DNA of 64,000 bases from assembly GCF_004792665.1 (NCBI RefSeq), contig NZ_SRZX01000009.1, forward strand, positions 34,631 to 98,630, in the 5' to 3' direction. This DNA comes from Marinobacter orientalis. Its GTDB lineage: Bacteria > Pseudomonadota > Gammaproteobacteria > Pseudomonadales > Oleiphilaceae. The notes under the pieces were generated by a model. It did no database searches and had not been told where the DNA came from. It saw nothing but the letters and a program-made list of their open reading frames with translations. Shown here in pieces: positions 37,583 through 48,758 of the stretch; position 1 is the first letter of the stretch, and every line of letters starts with the position of its first letter. A program made the translations under genes and the position numbers.

Positions 37583-38113
37583 TCAGTCGTTGGCTGAAAG
37601 CACTTCGAGGGTGCGATTGTGGTTGGTGTAGATGCAGATGTCGGCCGCGATATCCAGGCCCTTCTCCACAATCTCGCTGGCCTTCAGGTCGGTGTTCTCC
37701 AGCAGGGCCCGGGCCGACGCCTGGGCAAACGGGCCGCCGGAACCAATGGCAATCAGGCCCTCTTCCGGTTCGATCACGTCGCCGTTGCCGGTGATGATCA
37801 GTGAGGCGGTCTTGTCGGCGACAGCCAGCAGCGCCTCCAGCCGGCGCAGGGCCCGGTCCGTTCTCCAGTCCTTTGCCAGTTCAACCGCGGCCCGGGTCAG
37901 GTTGCCCTGGTGCTTTTCCAGTTGGGCCTCGAAGCGCTCGAAGAGGGTAAAGGCGTCGGCGGTACCGCCGGCGAAACCGGCCAGCACCTGGCCGTTATAG
38001 AGTCGGCGCACCTTACGGGCATTGCCCTTCATGACGGTATTGCCGAGGGAAACCTGGCCGTCACCGCCCATGGCAACCTCGTCGCCGCGCCTGACAGAAA
38101 GTATCGTAGTCAT
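37583..38113 (-). CDS. hslV: ATP-dependent protease peptidase subunit HslV
   Basis: A 176-residue proteasome-like N-terminal nucleophile peptidase. After Met removal Thr1 of [20 protein letters not shown] is the catalytic residue, and the Gly-Asp-Gly-Gln stretch is conserved. [20 protein letters not shown] and [20 protein letters not shown] are the other family blocks. First gene of hslVU. A sigma-32-like promoter is visible 56-83 bases upstream of the ATG. Confidence 0.97.
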   Translation of the reverse strand: MTTILSVRRGDEVAMGGDGQVSLGNTVMKGNARKVRRLYNGQVLAGFAGGTADAFTLFERFEAQLEKHQGNLTRAAVELAKDWRTDRALRRLEALLAVADKTASLIITGNGDVIEPEEGLIAIGSGGPFAQASARALLENTDLKASEIVEKGLDIAADICIYTNHNRTLEVLSAND

Positions 38114-38168
38114 TCTGGCTCCACTTGCCTGATAGAAAACATGACTGATAGAAAGGAGTACCCAGCAG

Positions 38169-38196
38169 TTATGGAGGCTGGCGTCCGGTTTTCAAG
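38169..38196 (-). promoter_or_regulatory. Heat-shock (sigma-32 type) promoter of hslVU
   Basis: Reading the minus strand, CTTGAAA (38190-38196) is followed after 13 bases by CTCCATAA (38169-38176), against the sigma-32 consensus CTTGAAA and CCCCATNT. It is in the correct place before hslV, and hslVU is a known heat-shock operon in E. coli. Confidence 0.75.
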
Positions 38197-38228
38197 GCCT
38201 GCAGGCAAGAGAGGGCGCGGAGGGCAGT

Positions 38229-38867
38229 TCAGCTCTCCTTGGGGATTTTCCGGACCAGAGGCTGGATGTTGAGGTTGACCAGTTTGTCGATGGCCGCGTT
38301 CATCTGGCTGCGGGAGGTGAACGGACCCACATTGACACGATACCAGGTGCTGCCGCTGTCAAGATCAATGCGTTTGACCTTGGCCCGCAAACCCTGGAAC
38401 GCAATCTCGGCACGCTGCCTTTCGGCATCCTGCTGTTTGCGGAACGAGCCGGTCTGCACCAGGTAATCGAACGTCTGCTGCCCCGCCGGCCCGGGGGTGT
38501 ATTCTTCGACCTCTGGCGGAATAACTTCGGAGTCTGGCAGCATGTCGTAGAAGCGGAAGCCTGGCTTTTCATCATTGGCGGCAGTGTCTGGCGCCTGTTC
38601 CTCTGTTACTGGCGGTTGCGCCGGCACCGGTTTTGTTCCCTGCTGCTGATCGGAGGTTGGCAGTGAGTTCAGATAGGCAATAAAGCCGATAAATCCGCCA
38701 ACGGCTGCCAGCGACAATATCCAGCGCAGTGAGAGCCCGCCTTGCTGGGATTTTGCCGCTGCCGGGCGTTGCACTGGCTGTTTTTGCTTCCGCGCCGGTT
38801 TGGCAGCTTTTGTCGTTGTTGCCGACTTGCTGGCCGATTTGGGTTTGCGGGCGTAATCTCGGGACAT
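38229..38867 (-). CDS. SPOR-domain membrane protein (FtsN-like)
   Basis: A 212-residue bitopic inner membrane protein. A basic, Lys/Ala-rich cytoplasmic tail (1-45) leads to one membrane helix (about 48-65, LRWILSLAAVGGFIGFIAYL), then a Pro/Glu-rich periplasmic linker, then a SPOR domain (about 135-210: FDYLVQTGSFRKQQDAERQR and TWYRVNVGPFTSRSQMNAAI), which binds denuded septal glycan. The argS-SPOR-hslVU order is also found in Pseudomonas, where this gene is annotated ftsN-like. A division role is likely. Confidence 0.85.
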   Translation of the reverse strand: MSRDYARKPKSASKSATTTKAAKPARKQKQPVQRPAAAKSQQGGLSLRWILSLAAVGGFIGFIAYLNSLPTSDQQQGTKPVPAQPPVTEEQAPDTAANDEKPGFRFYDMLPDSEVIPPEVEEYTPGPAGQQTFDYLVQTGSFRKQQDAERQRAEIAFQGLRAKVKRIDLDSGSTWYRVNVGPFTSRSQMNAAIDKLVNLNIQPLVRKIPKES

Positions 38868-38927
38868 GCCGGATGGTTTCCTGTTGCTTGCCTGGGTGAT
38901 CAGATCTATGGCACGGAGCCGTAACTG

Positions 38928-40613
38928 CTACATTTCTTCCGGTGCGCTTACTGCAAGCAGGCCAAGGCCATTGGCAATCACCTGCCTGATCGCAAGGTAA
39001 AGCGATATCCGCGCATCCCGCACGGCGGTATCCTCGATCAATACCTTGTGGGCGTTGTAGTAGGTGTGAAATTGCCCGGCAAGGTCCCGCAGGTAGTGGG
39101 TCAGGTGATGAGGTTCCCGCAGCCTGGCGGAGCTCTCGATCAGCTCGGGGTATTTTGCCAGCTGGTTCGCCAGATCCTTCTCTTCAGCAAGCGTCAACAG
39201 GGACAGGTCGCCAACACACTCGTTCAACCCGCGTTCAACCCCTTCCTCTTTCAGTTTCCTCAGCACACTGCAGATTCGCGCATGGGCGTACTGGATGTAA
39301 TAGACGGGGTTTTCATTGGTCTGGGAACGGGCCAGGTCGATATCGAAGGTCAACTGGGAGTCCACCCGGCGCGCTGCCAGGAAAAAACGGGTGGCATCGC
39401 GGCCGACTTCGTCAATCAGATCACGAACGGTCACATAGCTGCCCGCCCGCTTGGAGATTTTTACTTCCTGGCCGGAACGGGTCACCATCACCATCTGGTG
39501 CAGCACGTAGTCCGGCCAGCCCTGGGGGATGCCAACTTTCAGTGCCTGCAGGCCAGCGCGAACCCGGGTGATGGTGGAGTGATGGTCTGCACCCTGTTCG
39601 TTGATGACCGTGGTGAACCCGCGCTGCCACTTGTCCAGGTGATAGGCAACATCGGGCAGGAAGTAGGTATAGCCGCCATCCTTCTTGCGCATCACGCGGT
39701 CTTTGTCGTCACCGAATTCGGTGGTTTTCAGCCACATGGCGCCTTCGTGTTCATAGGTATAGCCGTTTTTCTGCAGGCGCTCGACCGTTTGCTCCACCTT
39801 GCCATCCTCATAGAGGGATGACTCCAGAAAATACACGTCGAATTCAACGCCAAAGGCCTTCAGATCCAGGTCCTGTTCACGGCGCAGGTAGGCAACAGCA
39901 AACTCCTGAATGGCTTGCTGATCCTCCGGATCGGCTTTGCCCGTCACTTCGCGGTCGTCGGCAGTGACGGTTTCACCAGCCATGTAGGCATCGGCGACGT
40001 CTGTGATGTAAGCGCCACGGTAACCGTCAGCGGGCCAGTTCTCGTCTTCCGGAGTCAGCCCTTTTACCCGTGACTGAACGGAGAGCGCCAGGTTGTTGAT
40101 CTGTGCCCCGGCGTCATTGTAGTAAAACTCCCGGGTCACGTCGTAACCATTGGCCTCCAGCAGGCGGCTCAGGCAGTCGCCGATTGCGGCGCCACGGCCG
40201 TGACCAACGTGCAGGGGGCCGGTGGGGTTGGCGGACACAAACTCCACCTGCACCTTTTCACTCTTACCATTGTGATTGCGGCCATACTGCCCGGCTTCGT
40301 CAAGGATCGTGTTGACGACCTCAAAGGCACTGGCCGTGCTCATGAAAAAGTTGATAAAACCTGGCCCGGCAATCTCCACCTTCGCCACCGCTGAGCTTTC
40401 CGGAAGCTTTTCCACCAGTGCCTCAGCCAGCTTTCGTGGCGGGCAACCGGCCGCCTTTGATGCTACCAGGGCAATGTTACAGGCGTAGTCACCGTGGGAT
40501 TTGTCCCTGGTGTTTCCTACCTGTGGGGTGAAAGTCTGGTCTGCAGGCAGTGTGCCCTCGGACTGAAGGGTTGCCAGTGCAGACTGGAGAAGCTCGGATA
40601 CGGTCTCTTTCAT
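38928..40613 (-). CDS. argS: Arginyl-tRNA synthetase
   Basis: A 561-residue class I synthetase that charges tRNA-Arg. [20 protein letters not shown] has the HIGH motif as HVGH; KISKR in the segment [19 protein letters not shown] stands for KMSKS, which is degenerate in many ArgRS. The N-terminal Add1 domain (about 1-100) and the C-terminal DALR anticodon domain (about 440-561, [17 protein letters not shown] then [20 protein letters not shown]) are complete. It heads the minus-strand run argS-SPOR. Confidence 0.97.
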   Translation of the reverse strand: MKETVSELLQSALATLQSEGTLPADQTFTPQVGNTRDKSHGDYACNIALVASKAAGCPPRKLAEALVEKLPESSAVAKVEIAGPGFINFFMSTASAFEVVNTILDEAGQYGRNHNGKSEKVQVEFVSANPTGPLHVGHGRGAAIGDCLSRLLEANGYDVTREFYYNDAGAQINNLALSVQSRVKGLTPEDENWPADGYRGAYITDVADAYMAGETVTADDREVTGKADPEDQQAIQEFAVAYLRREQDLDLKAFGVEFDVYFLESSLYEDGKVEQTVERLQKNGYTYEHEGAMWLKTTEFGDDKDRVMRKKDGGYTYFLPDVAYHLDKWQRGFTTVINEQGADHHSTITRVRAGLQALKVGIPQGWPDYVLHQMVMVTRSGQEVKISKRAGSYVTVRDLIDEVGRDATRFFLAARRVDSQLTFDIDLARSQTNENPVYYIQYAHARICSVLRKLKEEGVERGLNECVGDLSLLTLAEEKDLANQLAKYPELIESSARLREPHHLTHYLRDLAGQFHTYYNAHKVLIEDTAVRDARISLYLAIRQVIANGLGLLAVSAPEEM

Positions 40614-40742
40614 GCTGTCGGATGGCTCGGTTTACAAGAGAATGGAAGAACGGCGGCAAGCAGCCTGCCGGAGAATCGAAGGGCGCTATTATCGCGGAAA
40701 GTGAGGCCGCAAGCAAAAGCCGCGAGTCTGACGCTTATGGAA

Positions 40743-42923
40743 TTATCCGGTCTCTTGCGGATCCACATCAATCATCCATTTCAGCCCGGCCGGCTGTCTG
40801 CTTTGATCCAGTGATTCGCAAACCCGGGCGAGCCGGTGGTTCAGGTATTTGCGATTGTTACAGAGCAGCACCAGTTGCGCGCGGTGGCGATCAGCCCGGC
40901 GGGCGATCAGCGCGGGGAGGGGCCCCCAGATTTCAACTTTGTCAGAGAGTGCCTGTGGTTTGATGGTGTCGAGGAGCTGGAGGCTTTTCTCCATTGTTTC
41001 CGCCTCTGCCCTGAAAATAGCCATGGCGCGATAGGGCGGCAACTGCCCGGCTTCCCGTTCTGCGAGCATCTGGTCAGCGACGGGGAGGTAGTAACCTTCG
41101 GCCAGCGACCGGAGCAACGGGTGGTCACTGTGGCAGGTCTGTATCAGTACTTGCCCGGGCCTGGTTCCGCGCCCCGCCCGTCCACTGACCTGAAGCAGTG
41201 TCTGGATCAGTTGTTCCGGGGCCCGAAAGTCCACACTGAACAGTCCGCCATCGGCATTGACCACAACCACCAGTGTGACGTTCGGGAAGTCATGGCCCTT
41301 GGCCAGCATCTGCGTACCCACCAGAATGCAGGGGCGCCCGCTGTTCACTTTTTCGAGAATGCCCTGGATACTGCCTTTGCGCTGGGTGCTGTCCCTGTCG
41401 ACCCGAACCACGGGCGTGTCAGGAAACTGCGTCGTCAGGATGTCTTCCGTGCGCTCGGTGCCCTGGCCGACCGGCTTGAAGGCGTCGCTGTTACACTTTG
41501 GGCAATGGTCGGTAGCCGCGGTCTGGAAGTCACAATGGTGGCAGCGCATGGCGCGGTCACGACGGTGATAGGTAAGCCGGGTATCGCAGCGGGGGCATTC
41601 GACCATATGGCCGCAGTCAAAACACATCATGATCGGGGCGAAACCCCTGCGGTTCACAAACACCAGCGCCTGCTGACCTTCCTGAAGACACTTGTTGATC
41701 GCCTCCAGGGCAGGACGGGAGAGCCCGCCTTCCAGTGGCCTGCTGCGGATATCCAGCAGTTTGATGCGGGGTGGCCTCGCCTTGCCTGCCCGCTCTTCCA
41801 GTCTGATCAGCGAGTATTTGCCGCAAAGGGCATTATAGTAAGACTCCATGGAGGGCGTGGCAGAGCCAAGAATGACGGGGCAGTTGTTGAGGTGGGCACG
41901 ATAGACTGCAGTGTCCCGGCCGGAATAGCGGAAACCCTCTCCCTGTTTGTAGGAACTGTCGTGTTCTTCGTCCACCACAATGGTTTTAAGCCCGGTAAAG
42001 GGCAGCAATACTGCCGACCGGGTTCCGATCATTATCACCGGTTCGCCGCTGCGGACCTTGAGCCATGTGGTCAGGCGTTCCCCATCATTCAATGCTGAAT
42101 GCCACACGACAATGCGCGAGCCGAAGTAATGCTGGAAACGCGCAACCGTTTGCGGCGTCAGGTTGATTTCCGGCACAAGCACCAGTGCCTGATCCCGGTC
42201 GCCGAGGTAGTGTTTCAGGTAATAAAGGTACAGTTCGGTTTTGCCGCTTCCGGTTATGCCAAACAGCAGGGCCGCCGCAAAGCCATTTGCTGGCAGGGGA
42301 AGCTGGTCTGCCGCATCACGCTGTGCCCGAGAGAGCTCGGGGATGCGGTTGCGGATTTCCTGCGGTACACCGGCGGGATCAGGCGGTGGTGCCTCGAAAA
42401 CCAGTTCCCTGCCATGAAGGCTTTTAACCTGGGACTGGGTAAAGCCGGCCTGCACGATCTGTTTACCGCTGACACTTCCCGGCTGGCGTTGCAGCCAGAC
42501 CAGAAGCTCTCTCTGCCTTATTGCGTTGCCGGGCAGTAGTGCAGGATCGCCGCAGGCCTGCCAGTAGGCCTCTTTTTTTTCCACGGCCGGTCTTCCGCGG
42601 CGAAGGGCCGGTGGCAGCGCTGTAAAAAGACACTCACCGAGAGGGTGTTGATAGTAATCCGCCGCCCAGCTCAACAGCCGGAAGGTTTCTGCTGGCAGCG
42701 CTGGCCACTCTTCGCAGACCGATCTCACCGGCTTGAGGGTAATTCCCTCTGGCGGAACAACATCTGTGTCAGCGACAAGGCCGGTGGCAGACTGCCTTCC
42801 GAAGGGCACTGTCACGCGCTGACCCTGCTGCAGGATGATGTGGTCCGGCACCAGATAATCAAACAGCCGCCGGATAGGGCGGTTCAATGCTATGCGCGCG
42901 GTTCGGGGCACAAGCGGCTCCAT
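40743..42923 (-). CDS. priA: Primosomal helicase PriA
   Basis: A 726-residue 3'-5' helicase that restarts stalled forks. The N-terminal DNA-binding domain starts RIALNRPIRRLFDYLVPDHI. ALLFGITGSGKTELYLYYLK is Walker A, VVDEEHDSSYKQGEGFRYSG the DEEH box, and CFDCGHMVECPRCDTRLTYH with MRCHHCDF and HCPKCNSD the eight-Cys zinc region. LVGTQMLAKGHDFPNVTLVV is helicase motif V. The ATG at 42923 gives the normal length; the frame is open 36 codons further upstream without homology. It is divergent from rpmE across a 253-bp gap in which I see no other gene. Confidence 0.96.
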   Translation of the reverse strand: MEPLVPRTARIALNRPIRRLFDYLVPDHIILQQGQRVTVPFGRQSATGLVADTDVVPPEGITLKPVRSVCEEWPALPAETFRLLSWAADYYQHPLGECLFTALPPALRRGRPAVEKKEAYWQACGDPALLPGNAIRQRELLVWLQRQPGSVSGKQIVQAGFTQSQVKSLHGRELVFEAPPPDPAGVPQEIRNRIPELSRAQRDAADQLPLPANGFAAALLFGITGSGKTELYLYYLKHYLGDRDQALVLVPEINLTPQTVARFQHYFGSRIVVWHSALNDGERLTTWLKVRSGEPVIMIGTRSAVLLPFTGLKTIVVDEEHDSSYKQGEGFRYSGRDTAVYRAHLNNCPVILGSATPSMESYYNALCGKYSLIRLEERAGKARPPRIKLLDIRSRPLEGGLSRPALEAINKCLQEGQQALVFVNRRGFAPIMMCFDCGHMVECPRCDTRLTYHRRDRAMRCHHCDFQTAATDHCPKCNSDAFKPVGQGTERTEDILTTQFPDTPVVRVDRDSTQRKGSIQGILEKVNSGRPCILVGTQMLAKGHDFPNVTLVVVVNADGGLFSVDFRAPEQLIQTLLQVSGRAGRGTRPGQVLIQTCHSDHPLLRSLAEGYYLPVADQMLAEREAGQLPPYRAMAIFRAEAETMEKSLQLLDTIKPQALSDKVEIWGPLPALIARRADRHRAQLVLLCNNRKYLNHRLARVCESLDQSRQPAGLKWMIDVDPQETG

Positions 42924-43176
42924 GGAAACGAGGGTGTTACGGTATCTGCCTATCCTGTTCTGCGCCAGCGCTCCGGCGCGCCCCGTGTCAGGGCAGGATG
43001 ATAAGACGGTCCGGGGCTTGCCTGATACCAAAATTGCAAGTAAGATTCGCGGTCTGTTTCCGGCAGGGCATGATTGTGCCCCGTCTTGTCAATTGATTCA
43101 AACATGCGGTGCCTGACACCTGGAGCGTTTCCAGTTCCCGTGATCAGGTAGCGGCATGACCCGACCGAGGTTCGCC

Positions 43177-43398
43177 ATGAAAGAAGGTATTCACCCCAAG
43201 TACGAAGAGATTAACGTTACCTGTTCTTGCGGTAACACATTCAAAACGCGCTCGACCTACACCCATGACCTGCAGCTGGATGTGTGTTCACAGTGCCACC
43301 CGTTTTACACTGGCAAGCAGAAAGTCATGGATACCGGTGGCCGTATCGATCGCTTCCAGAAGCGTTTCGGTGGTCGTATCGGCGGCAAGAAAAGCTGA
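43177..43398 (+). CDS. rpmE: 50S ribosomal protein L31, zinc-binding form
   Basis: A 73-residue ribosomal protein bridging the subunits. [20 protein letters not shown] opens it. The four Cys ligands (C-S-C near 16-18 and C-S-Q-C near 37-40) mark the zinc-containing paralogue, the one replaced by the Cys-less form under zinc starvation in many bacteria. The ATG at 43177 is preceded by GAGG six bases away; an earlier in-frame ATG at 43156 is less likely. A strong terminator follows. Confidence 0.97.
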   Translation: MKEGIHPKYEEINVTCSCGNTFKTRSTYTHDLQLDVCSQCHPFYTGKQKVMDTGGRIDRFQKRFGGRIGGKKS

Positions 43399-43415
43399 TC
43401 CGGATACTGACGATG

Positions 43416-43442
43416 AAAAAGCGCCTTCGGGGCGCTTTTTTT
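43416..43442 (+). terminator. Rho-independent terminator of rpmE
   Basis: AAAAAGCGCC and GGCGCTTTTT pair around a TTCGG loop, followed by a run of seven T, 17 bases after the rpmE stop codon. Confidence 0.95.
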
Positions 43443-43624
43443 GTGTCCGCAGGTTATCCCGGCGGGCGCCGTTTATGGGTGTGTAGGCAAAAAGCCTTAT
43501 TGACTGATCGCAAAATGGCCAGCTAGGCCTTGTCTGATAATGACCTTCGCGCCATAATGTCGCGCTCCGCTGGGCAAGGCCCGGTGGCTTTTACCTCTTA
43601 TAACGTGACAACGGAACAGTGGCA

Positions 43625-44890
43625 ATGTCTCAAGATCTGAAAGAAGCAGCCCTTGAATATCACGCCAAGCCGCGGCCTGGTAAGCTGAGTGTTGAAATCA
43701 CCAAGCCCACCAAAACCTCCCGCGACCTTTCTCTGGCGTACAGTCCCGGGGTTGCCGAGCCGGTCCGCGAGATCGCGAAGGACCCAGAAAATGCTTACAA
43801 ATACACTGCCAAGGGTAACCTGGTAGCTGTTATTTCCGACGGTTCCGCTATTCTTGGTCTGGGTAATCTCGGTCCCCTGGCGAGCAAGCCGGTCATGGAA
43901 GGCAAAGGCGTACTGTTCAAGCGTTTTGCCGGCATTGACGTGTTTGATATCGAGGTCAATTCCGAGAGCCCCCAGGCGTTTATCGAAACGGTTGAGCGTA
44001 TTGCTGACACTTTCGGCGGCATCAACCTGGAAGACATCAAGGCACCCGAGTGTTTTGAAATCGAGCGGGCGCTGATTGAGAAGTGCAGCGTGCCCATCTT
44101 CCACGATGATCAGCATGGTACCGCGATAGTAACGGCGGCCGGGATGATCAACGCGCTTGAGCTTCAGGGCAAGAAGATCGAGGAAGCCAGGATTGTCTGC
44201 CTAGGCGCCGGTGCCGCGGCGATCGCCTGTATGAAGCTTCTGATCAGCTGTGGCGTTCGCTCCGAGAACATCTTCATGCTGGATCGCAAGGGTGTGATTC
44301 ACTCTGGCCGTGACGACCTGAACCAGTACAAGGCCATGTTCGCCAATGATACCGACAAGCGCACGCTTGATGATGCGATGGACGGTGCCGATGTCTTCCT
44401 CGGCCTTTCCGGTCCGGATCTGGTGACTGCTGATCAGCTCAGGCTGATGGCACCGAACCCGATCGTCTTCGCCTGCTCCAACCCGGATCCGGAGATCGCT
44501 CCCGAGGTGGCGCTGGCCACCCGGGATGACCTCATCATGGCAACCGGCCGGTCCGACTATCCTAACCAGGTAAACAACGTTCTCGGCTTCCCGTTTATTT
44601 TCCGGGGCGCGTTGGATGTACGGGCAACTGCCATCAACGAAGAAATGAAAGTGGCAGCGGTTCATGCGATTCGCGAGTTGGCCAAGGAGCCGGTTCCGCA
44701 GGAAATCTGCGAAGCCTATGATGTTGCAAGCTTCGAGTTTGGAAGGGAGTACATCATTCCCAAGCCGATGGATGTGCGCCTGCTGGAAGTTGTTCCAGCC
44801 GCGGTTGCGCGCGCAGCCGTTGACTCTGGTGTTGCTCGTAATGGCTATCCTGCCCATTACCCGCTGAAGGCGATGGAGGATATCATCTGA
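43625..44890 (+). CDS. maeB: NAD(P)-dependent malic enzyme, short form
   Basis: A 421-residue enzyme that decarboxylates malate to pyruvate. SLAYSPGVAEPVREI is the malic N-terminal block; IFHDDQHGTAIVTAAGMINA is the metal/catalytic block; VCLGAGAAAIACMKLLISCG is the dinucleotide fold; NYVNQVN-like YPNQVNNVLGFPFIFRGALD follows. It ends after the malic domain and lacks the C-terminal phosphotransacetylase-like domain of E. coli MaeB (about 760 residues), like the Pseudomonas form. The ATG at 43625 is preferred; an in-frame GTG sits at 43619. Cofactor preference is not settled. Confidence 0.9.
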   Translation: MSQDLKEAALEYHAKPRPGKLSVEITKPTKTSRDLSLAYSPGVAEPVREIAKDPENAYKYTAKGNLVAVISDGSAILGLGNLGPLASKPVMEGKGVLFKRFAGIDVFDIEVNSESPQAFIETVERIADTFGGINLEDIKAPECFEIERALIEKCSVPIFHDDQHGTAIVTAAGMINALELQGKKIEEARIVCLGAGAAAIACMKLLISCGVRSENIFMLDRKGVIHSGRDDLNQYKAMFANDTDKRTLDDAMDGADVFLGLSGPDLVTADQLRLMAPNPIVFACSNPDPEIAPEVALATRDDLIMATGRSDYPNQVNNVLGFPFIFRGALDVRATAINEEMKVAAVHAIRELAKEPVPQEICEAYDVASFEFGREYIIPKPMDVRLLEVVPAAVARAAVDSGVARNGYPAHYPLKAMEDII

Positions 44891-44917
44891 TAGAGCTGCT
44901 CCAGTCTTTCAGGCAAT

Positions 44918-44952
44918 AAAAAACCGGCGGTATTCACTCCGCCGGTTTTTTT
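44918..44952. terminator. Rho-independent terminator between maeB and mrcA
   Basis: AAAAACCGGCGG and CCGCCGGTTTTT pair around an eight-base loop, with A- and T-runs on the two sides, so it can serve both convergent genes. Confidence 0.95.
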
Positions 44953-44988
44953 GTGTTTATGAGAAGGTGCCGCGCCTGCCCGGGGCGG

Positions 44989-47481
44989 TCAGAAGATCTG
45001 TCTGGACAGGCCCCCGTCGTCGCCGTTTTCACTGCCGCGGGATGACTCGTCCTGAGGGTCCAGTGGTGGTGGCGCATCTTCTTCTTTGAACAGCTCAAAC
45101 ATCGCACCTTCCTGGCCGGGGCGTGCGCGCTTGCCCGTTTGCGGGTCGATGCGGATGTTCACAATTCCATTGGGTCTGGGCATCATTGAAGACGGCTCTC
45201 CTTCAAGAGCAACTTCCATATAGTCAAGCCAGATTGGCAAAGCTGTGCTGGCACCGAATTCCCGGCGGCCAAGGGGCTGTGGCTGATCAAATCCAACCCA
45301 GACGGTGGTGGCAATGTCGTGGTTGAAGCCGCCAAACCAGGTATCACGCTGCTCGTTGGTGGTGCCGGTCTTGCCGCTGATGTCACCCCTTCCCAAGGCC
45401 AGGGCCCGCCTGCCTGTGCCCAGTTTAATGACATCCCTCATCATGGAATGGAGGATGTATACCGAACGCTCATCCGCCAGTCTTCGTGCAACGCGGGCAT
45501 TGCGATCCTCTTCGTCAATCTCTTTTTGCACCTGCTCGCAATTGTCATCACACAGGATGACCTCTGGCGCTTCAAACATGGCTTCGTCACTGACATCGGA
45601 AATGGTGCTGATGAGGTAGGGATCGACGTCATAACCGCCATTGGCAATGACGGCGAAGCCGCGAGCCAGGTCCATGGGGGTCAGTTGCCCGCTACCCAGC
45701 GACAGGGACAGATCTTTTTGCATGTCCTCGGTGGGTATTTGCAGTTGGTCCAGGTAGTCAATCGTGTTTTGTATCCCCAGATCCCTCAGAAGTCGTACCG
45801 AAACCAGGTTTCTTGACCGGTACAGGGCTTCCCTGAGGCGGGTAGGGCCGTAAAACTGCCCGGAGGAGTTCTGCGGGCGCCACGCTGTTTCCAGTTCCGA
45901 GTCGTCAAAGACAATAGGCGCGTCGTTATAGATCGTTGCTGGCGTCATTCCCTGCTCAAGGGCGCTGAGATAAAGAAATGGCTTGAATGTTGAGCCGGGC
46001 TGTCTCTTGGCCTGGGTTGCCCGGTTGTACTTGTTCTGGCTGAAGCTGTAACCACCGGCCAGGGCCTCAATGGCACCGGTTTCTGCATCAAGCGATATCA
46101 GCGCACCCTGAACTTTGGGAACCTGTGACAGGGCAACGCGCCTGACGTCGGGGATCTCTATGGCGGATCGGTCACTGTCTGTCCCGGAATCATCCTCGTT
46201 ATTCCCGGTTGCCGGCTCGGGGGTCATGATAACCATGGGCTTCACGTAGACGATATCGCCGGCTTCGACCACATCAGAGGGTTTTTCGGGCTCGGGGCCG
46301 GTCAGGTTTTCAGTCTTGTATCTTTTGGCCCATGTCATGGTGTTGAATGCCATGACCGAGGCGCCAAGCCCGCGGGCATGAAGGTCGACCTCGCTGTCCT
46401 CGTCTCTCACCCTGGTTACAACGGCAGGAACAAGCTCCGCTACCTGGCGGTAATTGGCCATCAGGTTGTCGAGGTTGTCCGGGGTCAGTTGGTCTTCGTC
46501 AACCTGGCCAATGGGACCGCGGAAACCGTGGCGCTGATCGTATTCTTCCAGGCCTTTTCGCAGTGCCACGGTGGCTTCACGCTGTTTCTCGCTATCCACG
46601 GTCAGTTGTACTGCGTAGCCATCGGTATAGGCGGCATCCCCGAATCGTCTGACCATGTCCGCGCGCGCCATTTCAGCCACGTAGTCTGCATCGACCTCTG
46701 TGGCGGCGGCATTGAAGCTCGCGGTCAGAGGAGCGGTGGATGCAAGCTCGTAGGCATCTGGCGTGATGTACTCAAGGTCCCGCATGCGGCCCAGAATCCA
46801 GTTTCTGCGGGATTCCGCACGAGCTGGATTGGCAAGCGGATTGTAGGCGGAAGGCGCCTTGGGTAAGCCGGCCAGCATGGCCATCTCGGCCAGCGAGAGT
46901 TCGGTTACTGATTTGTCGTAATAGACCTGGGCAGCGGCGGCAATGCCATAGGCACGATTGCCCAGGTAAATCTTGTTCAGGTAGAGCTCGAGTATGCGGT
47001 TTTTATCCAGTTCACGCTCGATCTGAAGAGCCAGAAGTATCTCGTTGAACTTGCGAATAAACGTCCTGTCGCGTGACAAAAAGTAATTTTTTGCAACCTG
47101 CATTGTGATGGTGCTGCCCCCTGACTGGATCTCGCCGGTGGAGACCAGTTCGATGGCAGCCCGCATCAGGCCTTTGAAGTCGACCCCGAAGTGCTCATAG
47201 AAACGGGCGTCTTCAGCCGCCAGAAAGGCATGTAACTGAATTGTAGGGATCTGTTCGATTGTGACCGGTGCCCTTCTCTTTTCACCGAATTCTGCTATTA
47301 ATTTGTCGTCTGCGCTGTAGACCCTCAACGGGGTTTGCAGCTTGATGTCCAGGAGCTGTTCGACAGGTGGTAGTCCCGGACGAAGATACAGATAGAATCC
47401 TGACGCCACGATTGTGGCGAGACTGAATCCAGTGAGAAAGAGCCATGCAAACAGGCGAGATGTACGCAGCAAGTGAGACAT
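44989..47481 (-). CDS. mrcA: Penicillin-binding protein 1A
   Basis: An 830-residue bifunctional peptidoglycan synthase of the inner membrane. One membrane helix lies at about 12-32. The glycosyltransferase (GT51) domain has AAEDARFYEHFGVDFKGLMR and GGSTITMQVAKNYFLSRDRT. The OB-like insert is followed by the transpeptidase, with nucleophile Ser in KRQPGSTFKPFLYLSALEQG, SRN in YRSRNLVSVRLL, and KTGTTNEQRDTWFGG. The C-terminal tail is acidic and ends beside the terminator shared with maeB. It is divergent from pilM, the same arrangement as in Pseudomonas and E. coli relatives. Confidence 0.96.
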   Translation of the reverse strand: MSHLLRTSRLFAWLFLTGFSLATIVASGFYLYLRPGLPPVEQLLDIKLQTPLRVYSADDKLIAEFGEKRRAPVTIEQIPTIQLHAFLAAEDARFYEHFGVDFKGLMRAAIELVSTGEIQSGGSTITMQVAKNYFLSRDRTFIRKFNEILLALQIERELDKNRILELYLNKIYLGNRAYGIAAAAQVYYDKSVTELSLAEMAMLAGLPKAPSAYNPLANPARAESRRNWILGRMRDLEYITPDAYELASTAPLTASFNAAATEVDADYVAEMARADMVRRFGDAAYTDGYAVQLTVDSEKQREATVALRKGLEEYDQRHGFRGPIGQVDEDQLTPDNLDNLMANYRQVAELVPAVVTRVRDEDSEVDLHARGLGASVMAFNTMTWAKRYKTENLTGPEPEKPSDVVEAGDIVYVKPMVIMTPEPATGNNEDDSGTDSDRSAIEIPDVRRVALSQVPKVQGALISLDAETGAIEALAGGYSFSQNKYNRATQAKRQPGSTFKPFLYLSALEQGMTPATIYNDAPIVFDDSELETAWRPQNSSGQFYGPTRLREALYRSRNLVSVRLLRDLGIQNTIDYLDQLQIPTEDMQKDLSLSLGSGQLTPMDLARGFAVIANGGYDVDPYLISTISDVSDEAMFEAPEVILCDDNCEQVQKEIDEEDRNARVARRLADERSVYILHSMMRDVIKLGTGRRALALGRGDISGKTGTTNEQRDTWFGGFNHDIATTVWVGFDQPQPLGRREFGASTALPIWLDYMEVALEGEPSSMMPRPNGIVNIRIDPQTGKRARPGQEGAMFELFKEEDAPPPLDPQDESSRGSENGDDGGLSRQIF

Positions 47482-47630
47482 TTTTTTCTGACAACTGTTG
47501 GATATAGGTCTATCATTTGAGAAATTGCTTTAGGAAGGGCGAGCCACTTCCCGGGTACAATGTCCCAATTAAAGAAGAAAACGCATTGTAGACGGAAAAC
47601 TGAAGAAATTCTCTTAAATAAAAAACACAT

Positions 47631-47658
47631 ATGAAAGAACTCCGTCAGGAGTTTTCAT
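47631..47658. other. Imperfect inverted repeat upstream of pilM
   Basis: ATGAAAGAACTCC and GGAGTTTTCAT form an 11-bp stem with a two-base bulge and GTCA loop, 36 bp before pilM and 150 bp from the divergent mrcA start. No T-run follows on the plus strand; on the minus strand a T-rich run begins five bases later. Operator, attenuator or terminator cannot be told apart. Confidence 0.4.
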
Positions 47659-47684
47659 AACCCGGTGCATGTAACCAGGTATAG

Positions 47685-48757
<1,073 letters not shown>

Positions 48758-48758
<1 letters not shown>

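Noticed and set aside
40836..42098. 420-codon plus-strand frame inside priA
   Set aside because: Antisense shadow of the priA zinc and helicase regions.
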